Virus record (IMG/VR): IMGVR_UViG_3300044691_000352
Location: 1-31,561 of that record
Length of the DNA stretch: 31,561 bases
Origin: a virus
Direction: 5' to 3' (one strand)
Shown here: positions 21,463-29,324 of the stretch, in pieces
Layout: each line of letters opens with the position of its first letter
How positions within the stretch are numbered: the first letter of the stretch is position 1
Program-made: the position numbers and the translations under genes
The notes under the pieces: generated by a model
Told to the model about the DNA's origin: nothing
Seen by the model: only the letters and a program-made list of their open reading frames with translations
Databases searched by the model: none

Positions 21463-21523
21463 GTCTCCGTGTTCTTGGTTTTTGCCGCAGGGGAATCCTT
21501 CGGCTTGTCAGCCACACGGAGAC
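21463..21523 (-). promoter_or_regulatory. RBS-masking stem in the capsid leader
   Basis: A perfect 10-bp inverted repeat, GTCTCCGTGT and ACACGGAGAC, encloses 41 nt. Inside it GCCGCAGG and CCTTCGGC (21484-21504) form a second stem with one mismatch. In the leftward mRNA the 3' arm contains the capsid Shine-Dalgarno (GGAGAC, about 8 nt before ATG), so the fold would hide it. No gene lies in 21457-21575. Confidence 0.5.
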
Positions 21524-21575
21524 CGCCCAACCTCAATCGAGTCAAGGTGGACTGCTGGTGCAGACTGAAAAAGTT

Positions 21576-22493
21576 CTAAAGTGTGTCGCGGCCTTCAGCG
21601 AAAGCCTTTGCCATCGCCTTGGAGCGTCCGGCCTGAGTGGTCAGGTCTTCTTTGCCGTCGCCGGATGTCGCTGCGCTGCTTCCGCCCTTCGGTGTCGGTA
21701 CGGAACCCTTCAAAGTCTTGTACCGCGCCATCATGCGATCAGCGTAAGCCTTGGCCTGAAGGGTCTGGGCCTTCTCCGCCGCCTTATATGCCTTCTCCAG
21801 GTTCGCCATATTGCCCGAGAGCACTTGCTTCATGACATCCTGCGGATTTAGGCCCATCTTGTTGATCTGAGCACCAACGGCCTGTACCGCGCCCTGAATG
21901 TCTCCGTCGAAGATGCCGTTGCCGCCCTTGATGAGTTCCTCAAGCTTGACACCGCCCGCCTGCTCTGCTCGCTGCACATACTGCTGCTGTTCGCGCTGTT
22001 GTGCTTCCAGGAGAGGCGCTTGCTTCATGCGCTCCATTTCCGCACGCATCTCTGCGAGGGGATCAGGGGCAGTCTGCTCGCCGCCGAACTTCTTGCCGGT
22101 GATCTTTTCGATGTACGGAATGATGTCTTCCGTCACCGATTTCTCGTACTGTGCGGGGTTCTGAACGCGCATGGCTTCAAGCAAGCCTGACGCCGGGGAT
22201 TTGCCGCTTACGACGTCCCAAACTTCAGAGGCCGTCCGCACTGCTGATTCAACGTGTGCGGGCTCCTTCACGTATTCAGAGATGCCCAGAACCTTTGAGA
22301 ACTCCTCGGGGATCGCAGGAGGGGCCGCAGGATCAACCGGCGCGTCCGGCTTCAGGTCGCCCCACATTGCCTCATTGGGGTCAACGGGTGGAGTGTCGCC
22401 GGGGTGCGTTACTTCGATCGGGGTTGTTTCAACCGGAGTGGTATCGACCGGAGCTACGTCTACTGCCGGGGTGTCAATTACTGGCTCGTCCAT
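21576..22493 (-). CDS. Capsid scaffolding protein
   Basis: A 305-residue acidic, Pro- and Thr-rich (first 60 residues) and then helical protein, with charged helices such as DPLAEMRAEMERMKQA and EAQQREQQQYVQRAEQ, and a basic C-terminal tail (TTQAGRSKAMAKAFAEGRDT) as in scaffold proteins that bind the capsid with their C-terminus. Location directly upstream of the capsid gene and lack of cysteines fit. The start at 22493 is fixed by GGAGG 4 nt upstream; a nine-residue longer form has no RBS. It would be released or cleaved after shell assembly. Confidence 0.7.
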   Translation of the reverse strand: MDEPVIDTPAVDVAPVDTTPVETTPIEVTHPGDTPPVDPNEAMWGDLKPDAPVDPAAPPAIPEEFSKVLGISEYVKEPAHVESAVRTASEVWDVVSGKSPASGLLEAMRVQNPAQYEKSVTEDIIPYIEKITGKKFGGEQTAPDPLAEMRAEMERMKQAPLLEAQQREQQQYVQRAEQAGGVKLEELIKGGNGIFDGDIQGAVQAVGAQINKMGLNPQDVMKQVLSGNMANLEKAYKAAEKAQTLQAKAYADRMMARYKTLKGSVPTPKGGSSAATSGDGKEDLTTQAGRSKAMAKAFAEGRDTL

Positions 22494-22504
22494 GAATCCT
22501 CCAA

Positions 22505-22536
22505 AACCAAACGCACCCACGAGGAATGCGTTGGTT
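22505..22536. promoter_or_regulatory. Hairpin just upstream of the scaffold gene
   Basis: AACCAA-CGCA (22505-22515, one bulged A) pairs with TGCGTTGGTT (22527-22536). On the leftward transcript it is followed by TTTTGG and directly by the scaffold RBS (GGAGG). It could be a weak attenuator or a spacer stem between 22551-22778 and the scaffold. The T-run is too short for a firm terminator call. Confidence 0.35.
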
Positions 22537-22550
22537 TCGTGCTTTGGGTG

Positions 22551-22778
22551 TTACTGCTGGGGTTGAGGGTCGCCGGTTGTCGCTTCAGGAACTGCCGCGG
22601 GCTCGAAGTCTGCGAGGAAATCGGCCTTGGCAATGACAAAGACCTTGCCCGGTTCGGCGCCAATGAGGAAGTCGCCGGTGTTGCACAACTGCTCGCCCTT
22701 GCTGTCGCTGATTACTACCAGCTTGGGGCCTTCATGCTCGCGTGCTTCGATGCTGGCTACTTTGCGGGTGTATTGCAT
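22551..22778 (-). CDS. 75-residue beta-rich protein between portal and scaffold
   Basis: The product is mostly strands (GPKLVVISDSKGEQLCNTGD, KVFVIAKADFLADFE) with a Pro/Gln tail. It begins at a TAATG junction with the preceding gene. No motif I can assign. It is probably a head-associated or assembly protein because of its place and coupled translation. Confidence 0.55.
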   Translation of the reverse strand: MQYTRKVASIEAREHEGPKLVVISDSKGEQLCNTGDFLIGAEPGKVFVIAKADFLADFEPAAVPEATTGDPQPQQ

Positions 22779-23113
22779 TAGTTTCCCTCCACGAGAACGT
22801 AGTGTGCTGCTGTGCTGACGTTGACGCCGTTCGCGACTTCAACGCCGGTGGTGCCGACAACCAGATGCAGGGAGACGGATGCAATCGAGCCATCCACATT
22901 GAAGGTCTTGACCGCCACCGGGGTCCATACGGCGGCCGCTACTGTTGCAGGCTGGAGCTCAATGACGCGCTTGAGGACTTTGAGCCCGAATTGATCGGGG
23001 GTGAGAGGGTAGCCAGCGGGATTCGGGTAAGCTGCATCGCCCGTAATCGTCGCTTGAACGAGGGTGTCTGCGCCCGGCACTGTACGGGCTGTCTGTACTA
23101 CGGTAGCTGCCAT
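22778..23113 (-). CDS. Head decoration/cement-like small protein
   Basis: A 111-residue beta-sandwich-like protein without cysteines: ATVVQTARTVPGADTLVQAT, LKVLKRVIELQPATVAAAVW, then IASVSLHLVVGTTGVEVANG. Size, beta content and position directly after the portal (its ATG follows the portal TAA) are those of small capsid-decorating proteins, but I see no diagnostic motif. It could equally be a minor head protein. Confidence 0.5.
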   Translation of the reverse strand: MAATVVQTARTVPGADTLVQATITGDAAYPNPAGYPLTPDQFGLKVLKRVIELQPATVAAAVWTPVAVKTFNVDGSIASVSLHLVVGTTGVEVANGVNVSTAAHYVLVEGN

Positions 23114-25339
23114 TTAGTTAGCTCCTGATGTGTGTGGAATTGATGCAAAACCTTCTGTCTCCGCTGCCCTTTGAACCTGCGGCGTCGAAACCTGAATGCC
23201 TGGAGTCTGCCCCATCACGTGGCTCGGCGATGGGCCTGCAACGCCTCCTTTGGCCTGCTGCTGCTGGGTCGGCTTAGGCAGGGTCGCGTGCGGCGGCGTG
23301 CCGGTCGGCGGTGCTCCGGGAGGCGGTGGTGCGCCCGGTCCCAAGTTTGTCGCCGGAGGGTTCATGATTTCCTGAATCCACTGGGTGTATGCCAACACGC
23401 CAGCCTGGGTTTTAGGGTCGAGGCCTTCGAACTCCTCGGTCTTCGTGTACTGGCTGAAGACTTTGAAGTGGATCGGCCAGTTGCTGTACGGATTCGCCTG
23501 GGGCGTGATGCCCTGCAAGGAAACCTGCAAGTCTCTCTCAGCCTTCGAATAGTCGAGGTTGTCTGCGAGGTCGAAGTCTTGCACCCCAAGTTCATCGGTA
23601 ATGTAGACCCTCACTCCCGGGTCTGTCGTATCGACCATTCCCGCCTCTTGCAGGGTCTGCAAAACCTCCAGCTTCTCAGTCAACGTCTTTGGCCGGCTGG
23701 AATCAGGCACAACGTCAAGCTCGTATTCGCCCATCAGGTCTGCGGCCTCGAGCAGCTTCGCTCCCATGCGGTTATTGAATCCGGCCGTCTGGATCTTGCG
23801 CGGCGTCGTCCAAATCTTCTTCGCCATCTTCAGAATCTTCCGAGCCCGTAAGGTGTGAGCCTGCTCCCAGAGGTAGCGTTGAGTCTTCCTGCTCTCCTCC
23901 GTCTTGGCCGACGCAAAGGCTAGAGCCCTGAACGCCGGTGCGCCGGATGGCATGTCGCCCTCGGCAACCGCATTCGTGAATCCAAGCGCCTCAAAGTCTG
24001 CAACGATCTGCGCTCGCTTTGCCATCAGTTCGGTGCCATAAGCCTTGCCGCCGAAGTATTCAGGCTTGACCTTGCCATCTCCGAGCGGATCCCACTTCGT
24101 AATTTCAACCGGATCGCCCGTTGGCGCCGGGGTGCTCTGAGTGGTCGGCCACAGGAGCTTTACGACCGCGTTCGACATCAGAGCCCGCTCCATCAGCGAG
24201 TCCAGGCGGTTCAACTGCTTCTGAAGGGGTATCAGCTCGGTGGGAAGGCCCTTCGGATAAGGGCTGGCAACATCCTTCTGCCACGGAAAGAACGTGTACT
24301 CGCAATCTCCGTCCCATGGGTTCTCGCCCCACTCAATGACGTCGTTCTTATACAGAATCGCAAACAGTCCGAACTCAATTGCGGCCTCAGCCTTAGACAT
24401 GTTCGGGTACATCTGCGAAGGTTCGGCCCATTCCTTCTCTATCGCGTCCTGAACATCATCATCTAGTTCGCTCCAGTCACACCAGACCTCGGTAATGGTG
24501 CACATCTTTGCGTCTGGATCCACATTTGAGGAGTAAGCCAAAGACCTGAGCGAATTGTGGAAGAAAGATGCCAGCGACTCGCCGCTCTTGTCCTCCGAAT
24601 CGTCGCCGGTGAACTTCTCCTCGTAATTTGGGTACTTCTCCTTCGCCTTCCCGATGGCAAGTCTAGGCCTTGCAATCACAATAGGCGTCAAGTTCGGGTC
24701 TTTGCAGTCCCTGGGAAGATAAACCTCGAACACCGTCGGCAAATCGGTATCCAGCCGAGCCGACGGCACCTTCTGAGTACCCACAACCTGCGGCTCCTGC
24801 TCCATTGGCTGACCGTCCGGCCCCGGCTGAGGCTCTGGTGTCTGAATATCAGGAACTTCGTCCGTCGAATGATCGAATGCGACCGAATCCTTCGTGATTC
24901 CAAGGCCCCAGAGGACAACTTGCCGCGCCAGGGTGGGGTTCAGGACGTTCATGCCTGATTCTTCATTGGCTGCGTCGATCGCATTCATAGCCGCCTCTGC
25001 TGCACGGCGGTTCTTGGCGTCGTAGTTGTCCGACTTGCCCTGCATTTCAGGAACTGCCGCGCCAAGGGCGTTGGCATTGGTGGAGATGGTCTTCGAGAAG
25101 TGGTTCGTGACCGGCATCGGCCATTTCTTGCTGGAATCGACCTTCACCGGCTGGAGTCGCTTGCCGCCGTCGCCAGAGCTCTCCAGCCACTGCTTGAGCT
25201 GGTCGAACATGCCAGCCTGGAACCACTCTCTTTCTTCAGCCCAGCGCCCTCTTGAGAGCGATTTGAAGCGCTTATCCACCCATGCAGCGAGGGCGGTCTG
25301 CGCTGGGGTCTGCTGTGGCGCTTCTTGTTCTTCGGCCAT
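23114..25339 (-). CDS. Portal protein (P22 gp1-like)
   Basis: A 741-residue protein expected to form the dodecameric DNA entry ring. Typical P22-portal features are an acidic wing region with SLSRGRWAEEREWFQAGMF, a strand core including CTITEVWCDWSELD, a clip/stem with LIPLQKQLNRLDSLMERALM, and a late helical crown (RKILKMAKKIWTTPRKIQTA) followed by a Pro/Gly tail (PPPPGAPPTGTPP). GGAG precedes the ATG. It sits between the fibre/methyltransferase insertion and the decoration-like gene, in the order portal, small genes, scaffold, capsid. It is longer than siphovirus portals, as expected for this class. Confidence 0.8.
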   Translation of the reverse strand: MAEEQEAPQQTPAQTALAAWVDKRFKSLSRGRWAEEREWFQAGMFDQLKQWLESSGDGGKRLQPVKVDSSKKWPMPVTNHFSKTISTNANALGAAVPEMQGKSDNYDAKNRRAAEAAMNAIDAANEESGMNVLNPTLARQVVLWGLGITKDSVAFDHSTDEVPDIQTPEPQPGPDGQPMEQEPQVVGTQKVPSARLDTDLPTVFEVYLPRDCKDPNLTPIVIARPRLAIGKAKEKYPNYEEKFTGDDSEDKSGESLASFFHNSLRSLAYSSNVDPDAKMCTITEVWCDWSELDDDVQDAIEKEWAEPSQMYPNMSKAEAAIEFGLFAILYKNDVIEWGENPWDGDCEYTFFPWQKDVASPYPKGLPTELIPLQKQLNRLDSLMERALMSNAVVKLLWPTTQSTPAPTGDPVEITKWDPLGDGKVKPEYFGGKAYGTELMAKRAQIVADFEALGFTNAVAEGDMPSGAPAFRALAFASAKTEESRKTQRYLWEQAHTLRARKILKMAKKIWTTPRKIQTAGFNNRMGAKLLEAADLMGEYELDVVPDSSRPKTLTEKLEVLQTLQEAGMVDTTDPGVRVYITDELGVQDFDLADNLDYSKAERDLQVSLQGITPQANPYSNWPIHFKVFSQYTKTEEFEGLDPKTQAGVLAYTQWIQEIMNPPATNLGPGAPPPPGAPPTGTPPHATLPKPTQQQQAKGGVAGPSPSHVMGQTPGIQVSTPQVQRAAETEGFASIPHTSGAN

Positions 25340-25359
25340 CAGCAGTTCTCCTTAAGTCA

Positions 25360-25387
25360 TTGAAATTCCGTGGGTTGGGTGTAAACT
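25360..25387 (+). promoter_or_regulatory. Promoter for the methyltransferase gene, predicted leaderless
   Basis: TTGAAA (25360-25365) and TAAACT (25382-25387) are 16 bp apart on the plus strand. The expected start of transcription is about 25393-25395, only a few bases before the ATG at 25397, and no usable Shine-Dalgarno is present. The 57-bp interval also holds the portal RBS on the other strand. Confidence 0.45.
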
Positions 25388-25396
25388 TCTCAGGCT

Positions 25397-26140
25397 ATGC
25401 AAAAACTTGCTAAGAGGATCGCAAGATCCGGGCTATTCTTCCTGTCGAAGCTAGAGTCGGTATTCGATAATGCTTATCTGAACCATGAAGTGCCGCTCTC
25501 AAAGCGAATTGACGTTTCAGTGCTCCCCGAATACGTAAAGTCCCAAAACGGCAAGAAGCTGCGCGTCCTTGAAATCGGAAGCAGAGAAGTGACCGGCCCG
25601 TCAACAATGCGGGAGAGGTTTTCCGATGCGGAGTATGTTGGTTTCGACATCTACGCTGCCCGCAATGTGGATGTCGTTGGAGACGTGCACCGCCTCTCTT
25701 CTTACTTCGAAGGCGTGGAGAAGTTCGACATCATCTACACGGTTGCCTGCTTTGAGCATTTTGCGATGCCCTGGGTGGTTGCCACCGAAATATCCAAGAT
25801 GCTGAAGGTAGGGGGAGTCGTATGCGTTGCAACTCACTTCTCTTTCAGCGCACATGAAAGGCCGTGGAACTTCTTCCAGTTCAGCGACATGGGACTGCGT
25901 GTCCTGTTCTCGAATGCCCTTGGCTTTGAGTGCATCGACGCTGGCATGTCGAATCCAATCGTTGGCCGATTCTCAAGGCTCGCAGACAAGAATCTCCGCA
26001 ACGTGCCGGTCAGAGGGCTTTACTGTGGCAGTGAGTTTGTAGGACGCAAGGTTCGGGAGGAGCTAGACTTCGACTGGAACAAGGTATCTGTCGGAGACGT
26101 TGTTTCGGGGACAACCTATCCTGCCCCTAGTTGTGGATGA
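25397..26140 (+). CDS. Class I SAM-dependent methyltransferase, cargo gene
   Basis: A 247-residue methyltransferase of the Methyltransf_11/23 kind. The SAM-binding strand is VLEIGSREVTGPS, which lacks the usual GxGxG; the acidic ribose residue is in YVGFDIYAARNVD; motif IV is FDIIYTVACFEHF; then comes LKVGGVVCVATHFSFSAHER. The last part (PWNFFQFSDMGLRVLF) recalls methyltransferases of surface-polysaccharide clusters. The substrate is likely a glycan or envelope molecule, which would fit lysogenic conversion or protection from re-infection (inference). It is rightward in a leftward operon, has its own promoter, and overlaps the fibre gene end by 14 nt. The composition suggests an insertion. 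Confidence 0.75.
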   Translation: MQKLAKRIARSGLFFLSKLESVFDNAYLNHEVPLSKRIDVSVLPEYVKSQNGKKLRVLEIGSREVTGPSTMRERFSDAEYVGFDIYAARNVDVVGDVHRLSSYFEGVEKFDIIYTVACFEHFAMPWVVATEISKMLKVGGVVCVATHFSFSAHERPWNFFQFSDMGLRVLFSNALGFECIDAGMSNPIVGRFSRLADKNLRNVPVRGLYCGSEFVGRKVREELDFDWNKVSVGDVVSGTTYPAPSCG

Positions 26141-28070
26141 CGAAACAGGTAATAGTGCCGCCGCCGACGGAAGTAGTGGTGGATGCAATTTCCTGAACCG
26201 AAAAGCCGGTTGTGGTGAGAGAGAATGGAAATACTGTAGCGGCCGCACTCACTACGCTACAAACCGGGCTATAGTTGGTGTCGGGTTGGGGCACGGATAG
26301 GGTCGCCGTCTTGTTGCAGACGGTTCCAATCGTCCCCGCTGTGATGGCGCAGCCGGGGGTGGTCACTGTCTGTGATCCACTTCCTGTAATCCACGTATTA
26401 GCAGGAAAGCAGGTGTAAAAAGCCGTGGTTGCTGACGTGGCGGAGGCGTTGGTTGCGAAATCTCCGACGCTACAATTACCGGATGGAACCCCCGCAAAAG
26501 TTCGCCACGAAGTCCCGCTCATCCGTAGGCTGCCGTCGTTGCAAATATTGGCTATGCTTCCTGGACTCGTAAAGGATACGTTGGCGCATATCACCGGGCT
26601 GGTGGAATTATCCAAAGGAATCGCCTTTATAAAGGTTGCAAAAATGTGATTTATTGTGCCATCGTTGGATTCCGTTCGTAAGTCAATGGGCATCGAAGCA
26701 GAGTTATTTCCGACCGAAGCAGTATGCTGAGGGGATACCTGCAAAGCATCCTGCGATCCATTCCCGCCTCCGGGAAGCCCCGCCATAAAATTAGCGTCGG
26801 TTGCCTGCTCACTCCAGAATCCGTACTGCCAGCCCGACCCACCGCCTTGGTCGGTGGCATGATATCCAGCCACCATCTTGTTAGCGCCACCAGCCGTGGC
26901 GCTGAATCCGAGATACGGACCGCGAGTGAATGTATTCGTAGCCTGCAGCAAAGAGTTCGATCCGGAGTTATTGAAAGCATTCAGCTCTACACCCTGCCCC
27001 TGCACGAGAGGGTCAGTAGAGTTGATTTGCATGATGAAGTTGGCCGCTTCAAGAAAAGCCTTAGAAGTGGGGGTGTTAGAGACGGCCGCCATGAGGCCAA
27101 CGCAGCCATTGTTGTTGGGCGGATTGCCTTCCACTGTAGCGCTGCATACCTGATTCAGGTAAATCGGCGATACGTCGTTTGGGGAATTGTTGAACGACTC
27201 GATATGGATAATCGGAGTCTCGGTCAAATCTCCCTGTGGGTTCGGGTTGGTGCTGTACGTCGAGTTATCGTTCACGGCGTAGTAGAACTCAGGGTTCGCC
27301 CATGTTCTGCCGGTTGTTGCCGTTGGCGGCTGAACATTATTGCCTGAGAAAAGGTAGTTGAGGTAGTTCAATGGATTGCCATTATGCAAAATCGAACCCG
27401 TCCCGCTGGTGACGAAATTGAAGTTCGTATTCACCGGCTGCGTCACGGTCTGCGTACCAGTAGGTGCCGCCACTAAGCTGGCTGGGGCTTGCACCACGGA
27501 CCAGAAGGTAGGGCTAGACGCCGGGGTGTGGTTCAGATTCGGATTGACGAGTGAGATGTAGACCGCATTGGCAGAACTGACAGCCTGACCCATCGTATAG
27601 ACCGTGGCCGAGTTCCAGATGCCCAGAAAGGGGATCGGAGGGCCGGGGATGCCGCTATAGTTCAGCGGGCCGGTCTGGAGCGTAGGGACGACCGTGGTGA
27701 TGTCCTTGCTCTGGTAGGCGTAGTCGAAGAAGCAGGAGCCTGGAGTCGAGAAGTAGGGCTGAATACAAATCTTGTAGGATGTGCCGCCTGGGGTGATGGC
27801 CGTGTTCATGGTCACATTGCAGCCTCCGCTCACAATGCCACCGACGAAGCCTGAGAGAGTGCCGTCAACGTTGATATTGCAGGTAATCACTGAAGGCGTG
27901 AAGGTGCCGGTGCCGGGGATCGTGGTCGAGCTCGCAGGCGTCAGGGTGAACGCGACCTGCCCTGACGTCACAACCTGCTGGGCTAGATCCTTGATGACGC
28001 CGGTATAGGTCGCAATGGTCTGCGCTCCTGCCATTCCGGTCATCAGCAACATCATCAGCAGTTTACGCAT
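26127..28070 (-). CDS. Secreted-type large fibre with carbohydrate-binding-like segment
   Basis: A 647-residue protein. A signal peptide (MRKLLMMLLMTGMAGA|Q) precedes a beta domain (about 20-130) and then a chitin-binding-like segment (GIWNSATVYTMGQAVSSANA ... WSVV) seen in secreted carbohydrate-binding proteins. A long Asn/Thr-rich region follows, and a C-terminal tip (GSQTVTTPGC to the final HN). It has 14 cysteines. The pattern is that of a distal fibre adhesin. It is separated from the other three secreted fibres by the portal-to-ejection module, and may be a second adhesin. The start overlaps the preceding gene by 8 nt. Confidence 0.65.
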   Translation of the reverse strand: MRKLLMMLLMTGMAGAQTIATYTGVIKDLAQQVVTSGQVAFTLTPASSTTIPGTGTFTPSVITCNINVDGTLSGFVGGIVSGGCNVTMNTAITPGGTSYKICIQPYFSTPGSCFFDYAYQSKDITTVVPTLQTGPLNYSGIPGPPIPFLGIWNSATVYTMGQAVSSANAVYISLVNPNLNHTPASSPTFWSVVQAPASLVAAPTGTQTVTQPVNTNFNFVTSGTGSILHNGNPLNYLNYLFSGNNVQPPTATTGRTWANPEFYYAVNDNSTYSTNPNPQGDLTETPIIHIESFNNSPNDVSPIYLNQVCSATVEGNPPNNNGCVGLMAAVSNTPTSKAFLEAANFIMQINSTDPLVQGQGVELNAFNNSGSNSLLQATNTFTRGPYLGFSATAGGANKMVAGYHATDQGGGSGWQYGFWSEQATDANFMAGLPGGGNGSQDALQVSPQHTASVGNNSASMPIDLRTESNDGTINHIFATFIKAIPLDNSTSPVICANVSFTSPGSIANICNDGSLRMSGTSWRTFAGVPSGNCSVGDFATNASATSATTAFYTCFPANTWITGSGSQTVTTPGCAITAGTIGTVCNKTATLSVPQPDTNYSPVCSVVSAAATVFPFSLTTTGFSVQEIASTTTSVGGGTITCFVIHN

Positions 28071-28353
28071 TCATTTTCTCCAGAAATTCGCGGTCATCTT
28101 CAATGCTCAGAACGTCGCTTAGATGTTCAAAGGGGAGGTTCATGCCGTTGTTGGGCTGCTCTTGTGGGTGAGGCATCAAAGGAGGATCGAAGCGGGACTG
28201 GATTACGCGATCCAGGCATTCGATTAGCTTGCGATTCTGCGTCTGCGAGTCCTTCAATGAGTCAGCTAGAAGCTTCTGTAGCTGCCGATTGTGCTTCTGC
28301 GTCTCTTCGTGCTGCTTCGTGTCCGTGCTGAAGAATCGTTTGATCCAGTCCAA
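28063..28353 (-). CDS. Small coiled-coil protein
   Basis: A 96-residue protein with a long charged helix (KQHEETQKHNRQLQKLLADS, then LIECLDRVIQSRF) and an acidic C-terminus. The start is TTG at 28353 with GAGAGGA 9 nt upstream; the first 92 nt overlap the preceding gene in another frame. It overlaps the fibre gene by 8 nt, so it could be a fibre chaperone or attachment protein, but this is only positional. Confidence 0.55.
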   Translation of the reverse strand: MDWIKRFFSTDTKQHEETQKHNRQLQKLLADSLKDSQTQNRKLIECLDRVIQSRFDPPLMPHPQEQPNNGMNLPFEHLSDVLSIEDDREFLEKMNA

Positions 28354-28558
28354 GGATTACCGTCCTCTCCAGCGTTACAGAGACGCCGTTTCTGGTTAAG
28401 ATGTTAGGAGTTTCGGGGTGCTGCTCGAAGCCTACTGCCTTCAGTTGCTCCGCATGGGCCTCATGCTTGGCCTCTTGCTCTCTTGCGCACGCCACCGTGC
28501 AGTAAAGGTTGCCGTACTGCACCGCGCCGCCGCAGACCCTGCATACTGGCCTAGCCAA
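28262..28558 (-). CDS. Small protein with zinc-binding N-terminus
   Basis: A 98-residue protein whose first 26 residues hold CRVCGGAVQYGNLYCTVAC, two Cys pairs typical of a small zinc ribbon. A helical Glu/Ala/His-rich region follows. The start is TTG at 28558, inside the end of the preceding gene, with a GGTGAG-like RBS. Its C-terminal third overlaps the start of the coiled-coil gene by 92 nt in a different frame, which leaves either end somewhat uncertain. A nucleic-acid-binding role is possible. Confidence 0.5.
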   Translation of the reverse strand: MARPVCRVCGGAVQYGNLYCTVACAREQEAKHEAHAEQLKAVGFEQHPETPNILTRNGVSVTLERTVILGLDQTILQHGHEAARRDAEAQSAATEASS

Positions 28559-28910
28559 CGAGACTCACCAAGAGCTTGTCGCCGGTCGTGTCGCCGTCGA
28601 AGAAGATGTCATCCAGGGTAATGCCGCCGCCATACTGCCCCAGTGAAACAGGAGCCGCGGTCTTCGGGAGCACGATGCCCACCCCGGCAAGGGTTGCCTT
28701 GTTCATGGCACGCCCGCCGATGTAGATATTGGCTCCAGTGTTCGCGGGGTTCGCTTGCACCATGATCTGGAAGCCCTGCACCGTGGCCGAGCCTGCCGGG
28801 TAGGTGATGCCGCCCATGCTGATAGTAGGCAATGGCGGTGCAGTGGTTGCCGCTATGCTCTGTGGCGTCCCTGCCGCCGTGAGGGTGCAAGCTAGAAACA
28901 TTACTGACAT
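28551..28910 (-). CDS. Small beta-rich head/decoration-like protein
   Basis: A 119-residue protein. The stretch VQGFQIMVQANPANTGANIY, then IGGRAMNKATLAGVGIVL, then ITLDDIFFDGDTTGDKLLVS follows the pattern 'bring ... N.G.iyiG ... l.PG ... dl..iyv' known in phage decoration and stabilisation proteins. The hydrophobic N-terminus (MSVMFLACTL) is not a good signal peptide. AGGAG precedes the ATG. Its stop lies in the next gene's start region. Confidence 0.55.
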   Translation of the reverse strand: MSVMFLACTLTAAGTPQSIAATTAPPLPTISMGGITYPAGSATVQGFQIMVQANPANTGANIYIGGRAMNKATLAGVGIVLPKTAAPVSLGQYGGGITLDDIFFDGDTTGDKLLVSLVG

Positions 28911-28919
28911 TGGCTTCTC

Positions 28920-29324
28920 CTAGTAGCTCTGCTGGGTGAGCAGCTGGCTGTATGTTCGGTCGTCTTCGCCGCGGGCCTTCTTGCAGGCCTTCAGGTACTC
29001 TTTGTGGCGGGATTCACGGTCGTAAACCGCTTGAATGCAGGAGCGGCATAGCATTTTGAAGCGGAATGTCGTCTTCCCGTCTACCAAGACTTTCCAACCC
29101 TCTGTGATTAACTTAGGCTCTAGCTGCCCCTCGGGGTGCTTGGGGGTGTGGATCAGCTTCGCCACTCGCTCCAGCTTCAGAACTTCGTGCGCAAGCTTGG
29201 GGCAGCGATCGTGATGTGTTTCAGGACGCTCGTCTGCATCTGGCCGGCAGAGCTTGGGGTTGCACTTCGTCTCGTAATCGACGATGCAGCGATCGGGCTT
29301 GGAGCAGGACTCACATACTCGCAT
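28920..29324 (-). CDS. Cys-rich protein, probable multiple zinc-binding sites
   Basis: A 134-residue basic protein with Cys clusters at the N-terminus (CESCSKPDRC) and elsewhere (CNPKLC, CRSCIQAVYD), suggesting two or three zinc sites. It also contains LKLERVAKLIHTPKHP, similar to a stretch of the 89-residue protein at 5601-5870. The ATG is inside the end of the terminase gene (14-nt overlap) with a strong AAAGGAGG. Its role near the packaging genes is unknown; DNA binding is plausible. Confidence 0.6.
   Translation of the reverse strand: MRVCESCSKPDRCIVDYETKCNPKLCRPDADERPETHHDRCPKLAHEVLKLERVAKLIHTPKHPEGQLEPKLITEGWKVLVDGKTTFRFKMLCRSCIQAVYDRESRHKEYLKACKKARGEDDRTYSQLLTQQSY

Noticed and set aside
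22505-22536. Rho-independent terminator before the scaffold gene
   Set aside because: The stem is bulged, the T-run is only four bases, and the scaffold RBS follows at once; kept only as a possible regulatory hairpin.
26127-26140. A second intein-like ending (the fibre protein also ends in HN)
   Set aside because: There is no N-terminal Cys block or HPD-type block in that protein; the terminal HN is coincidental.
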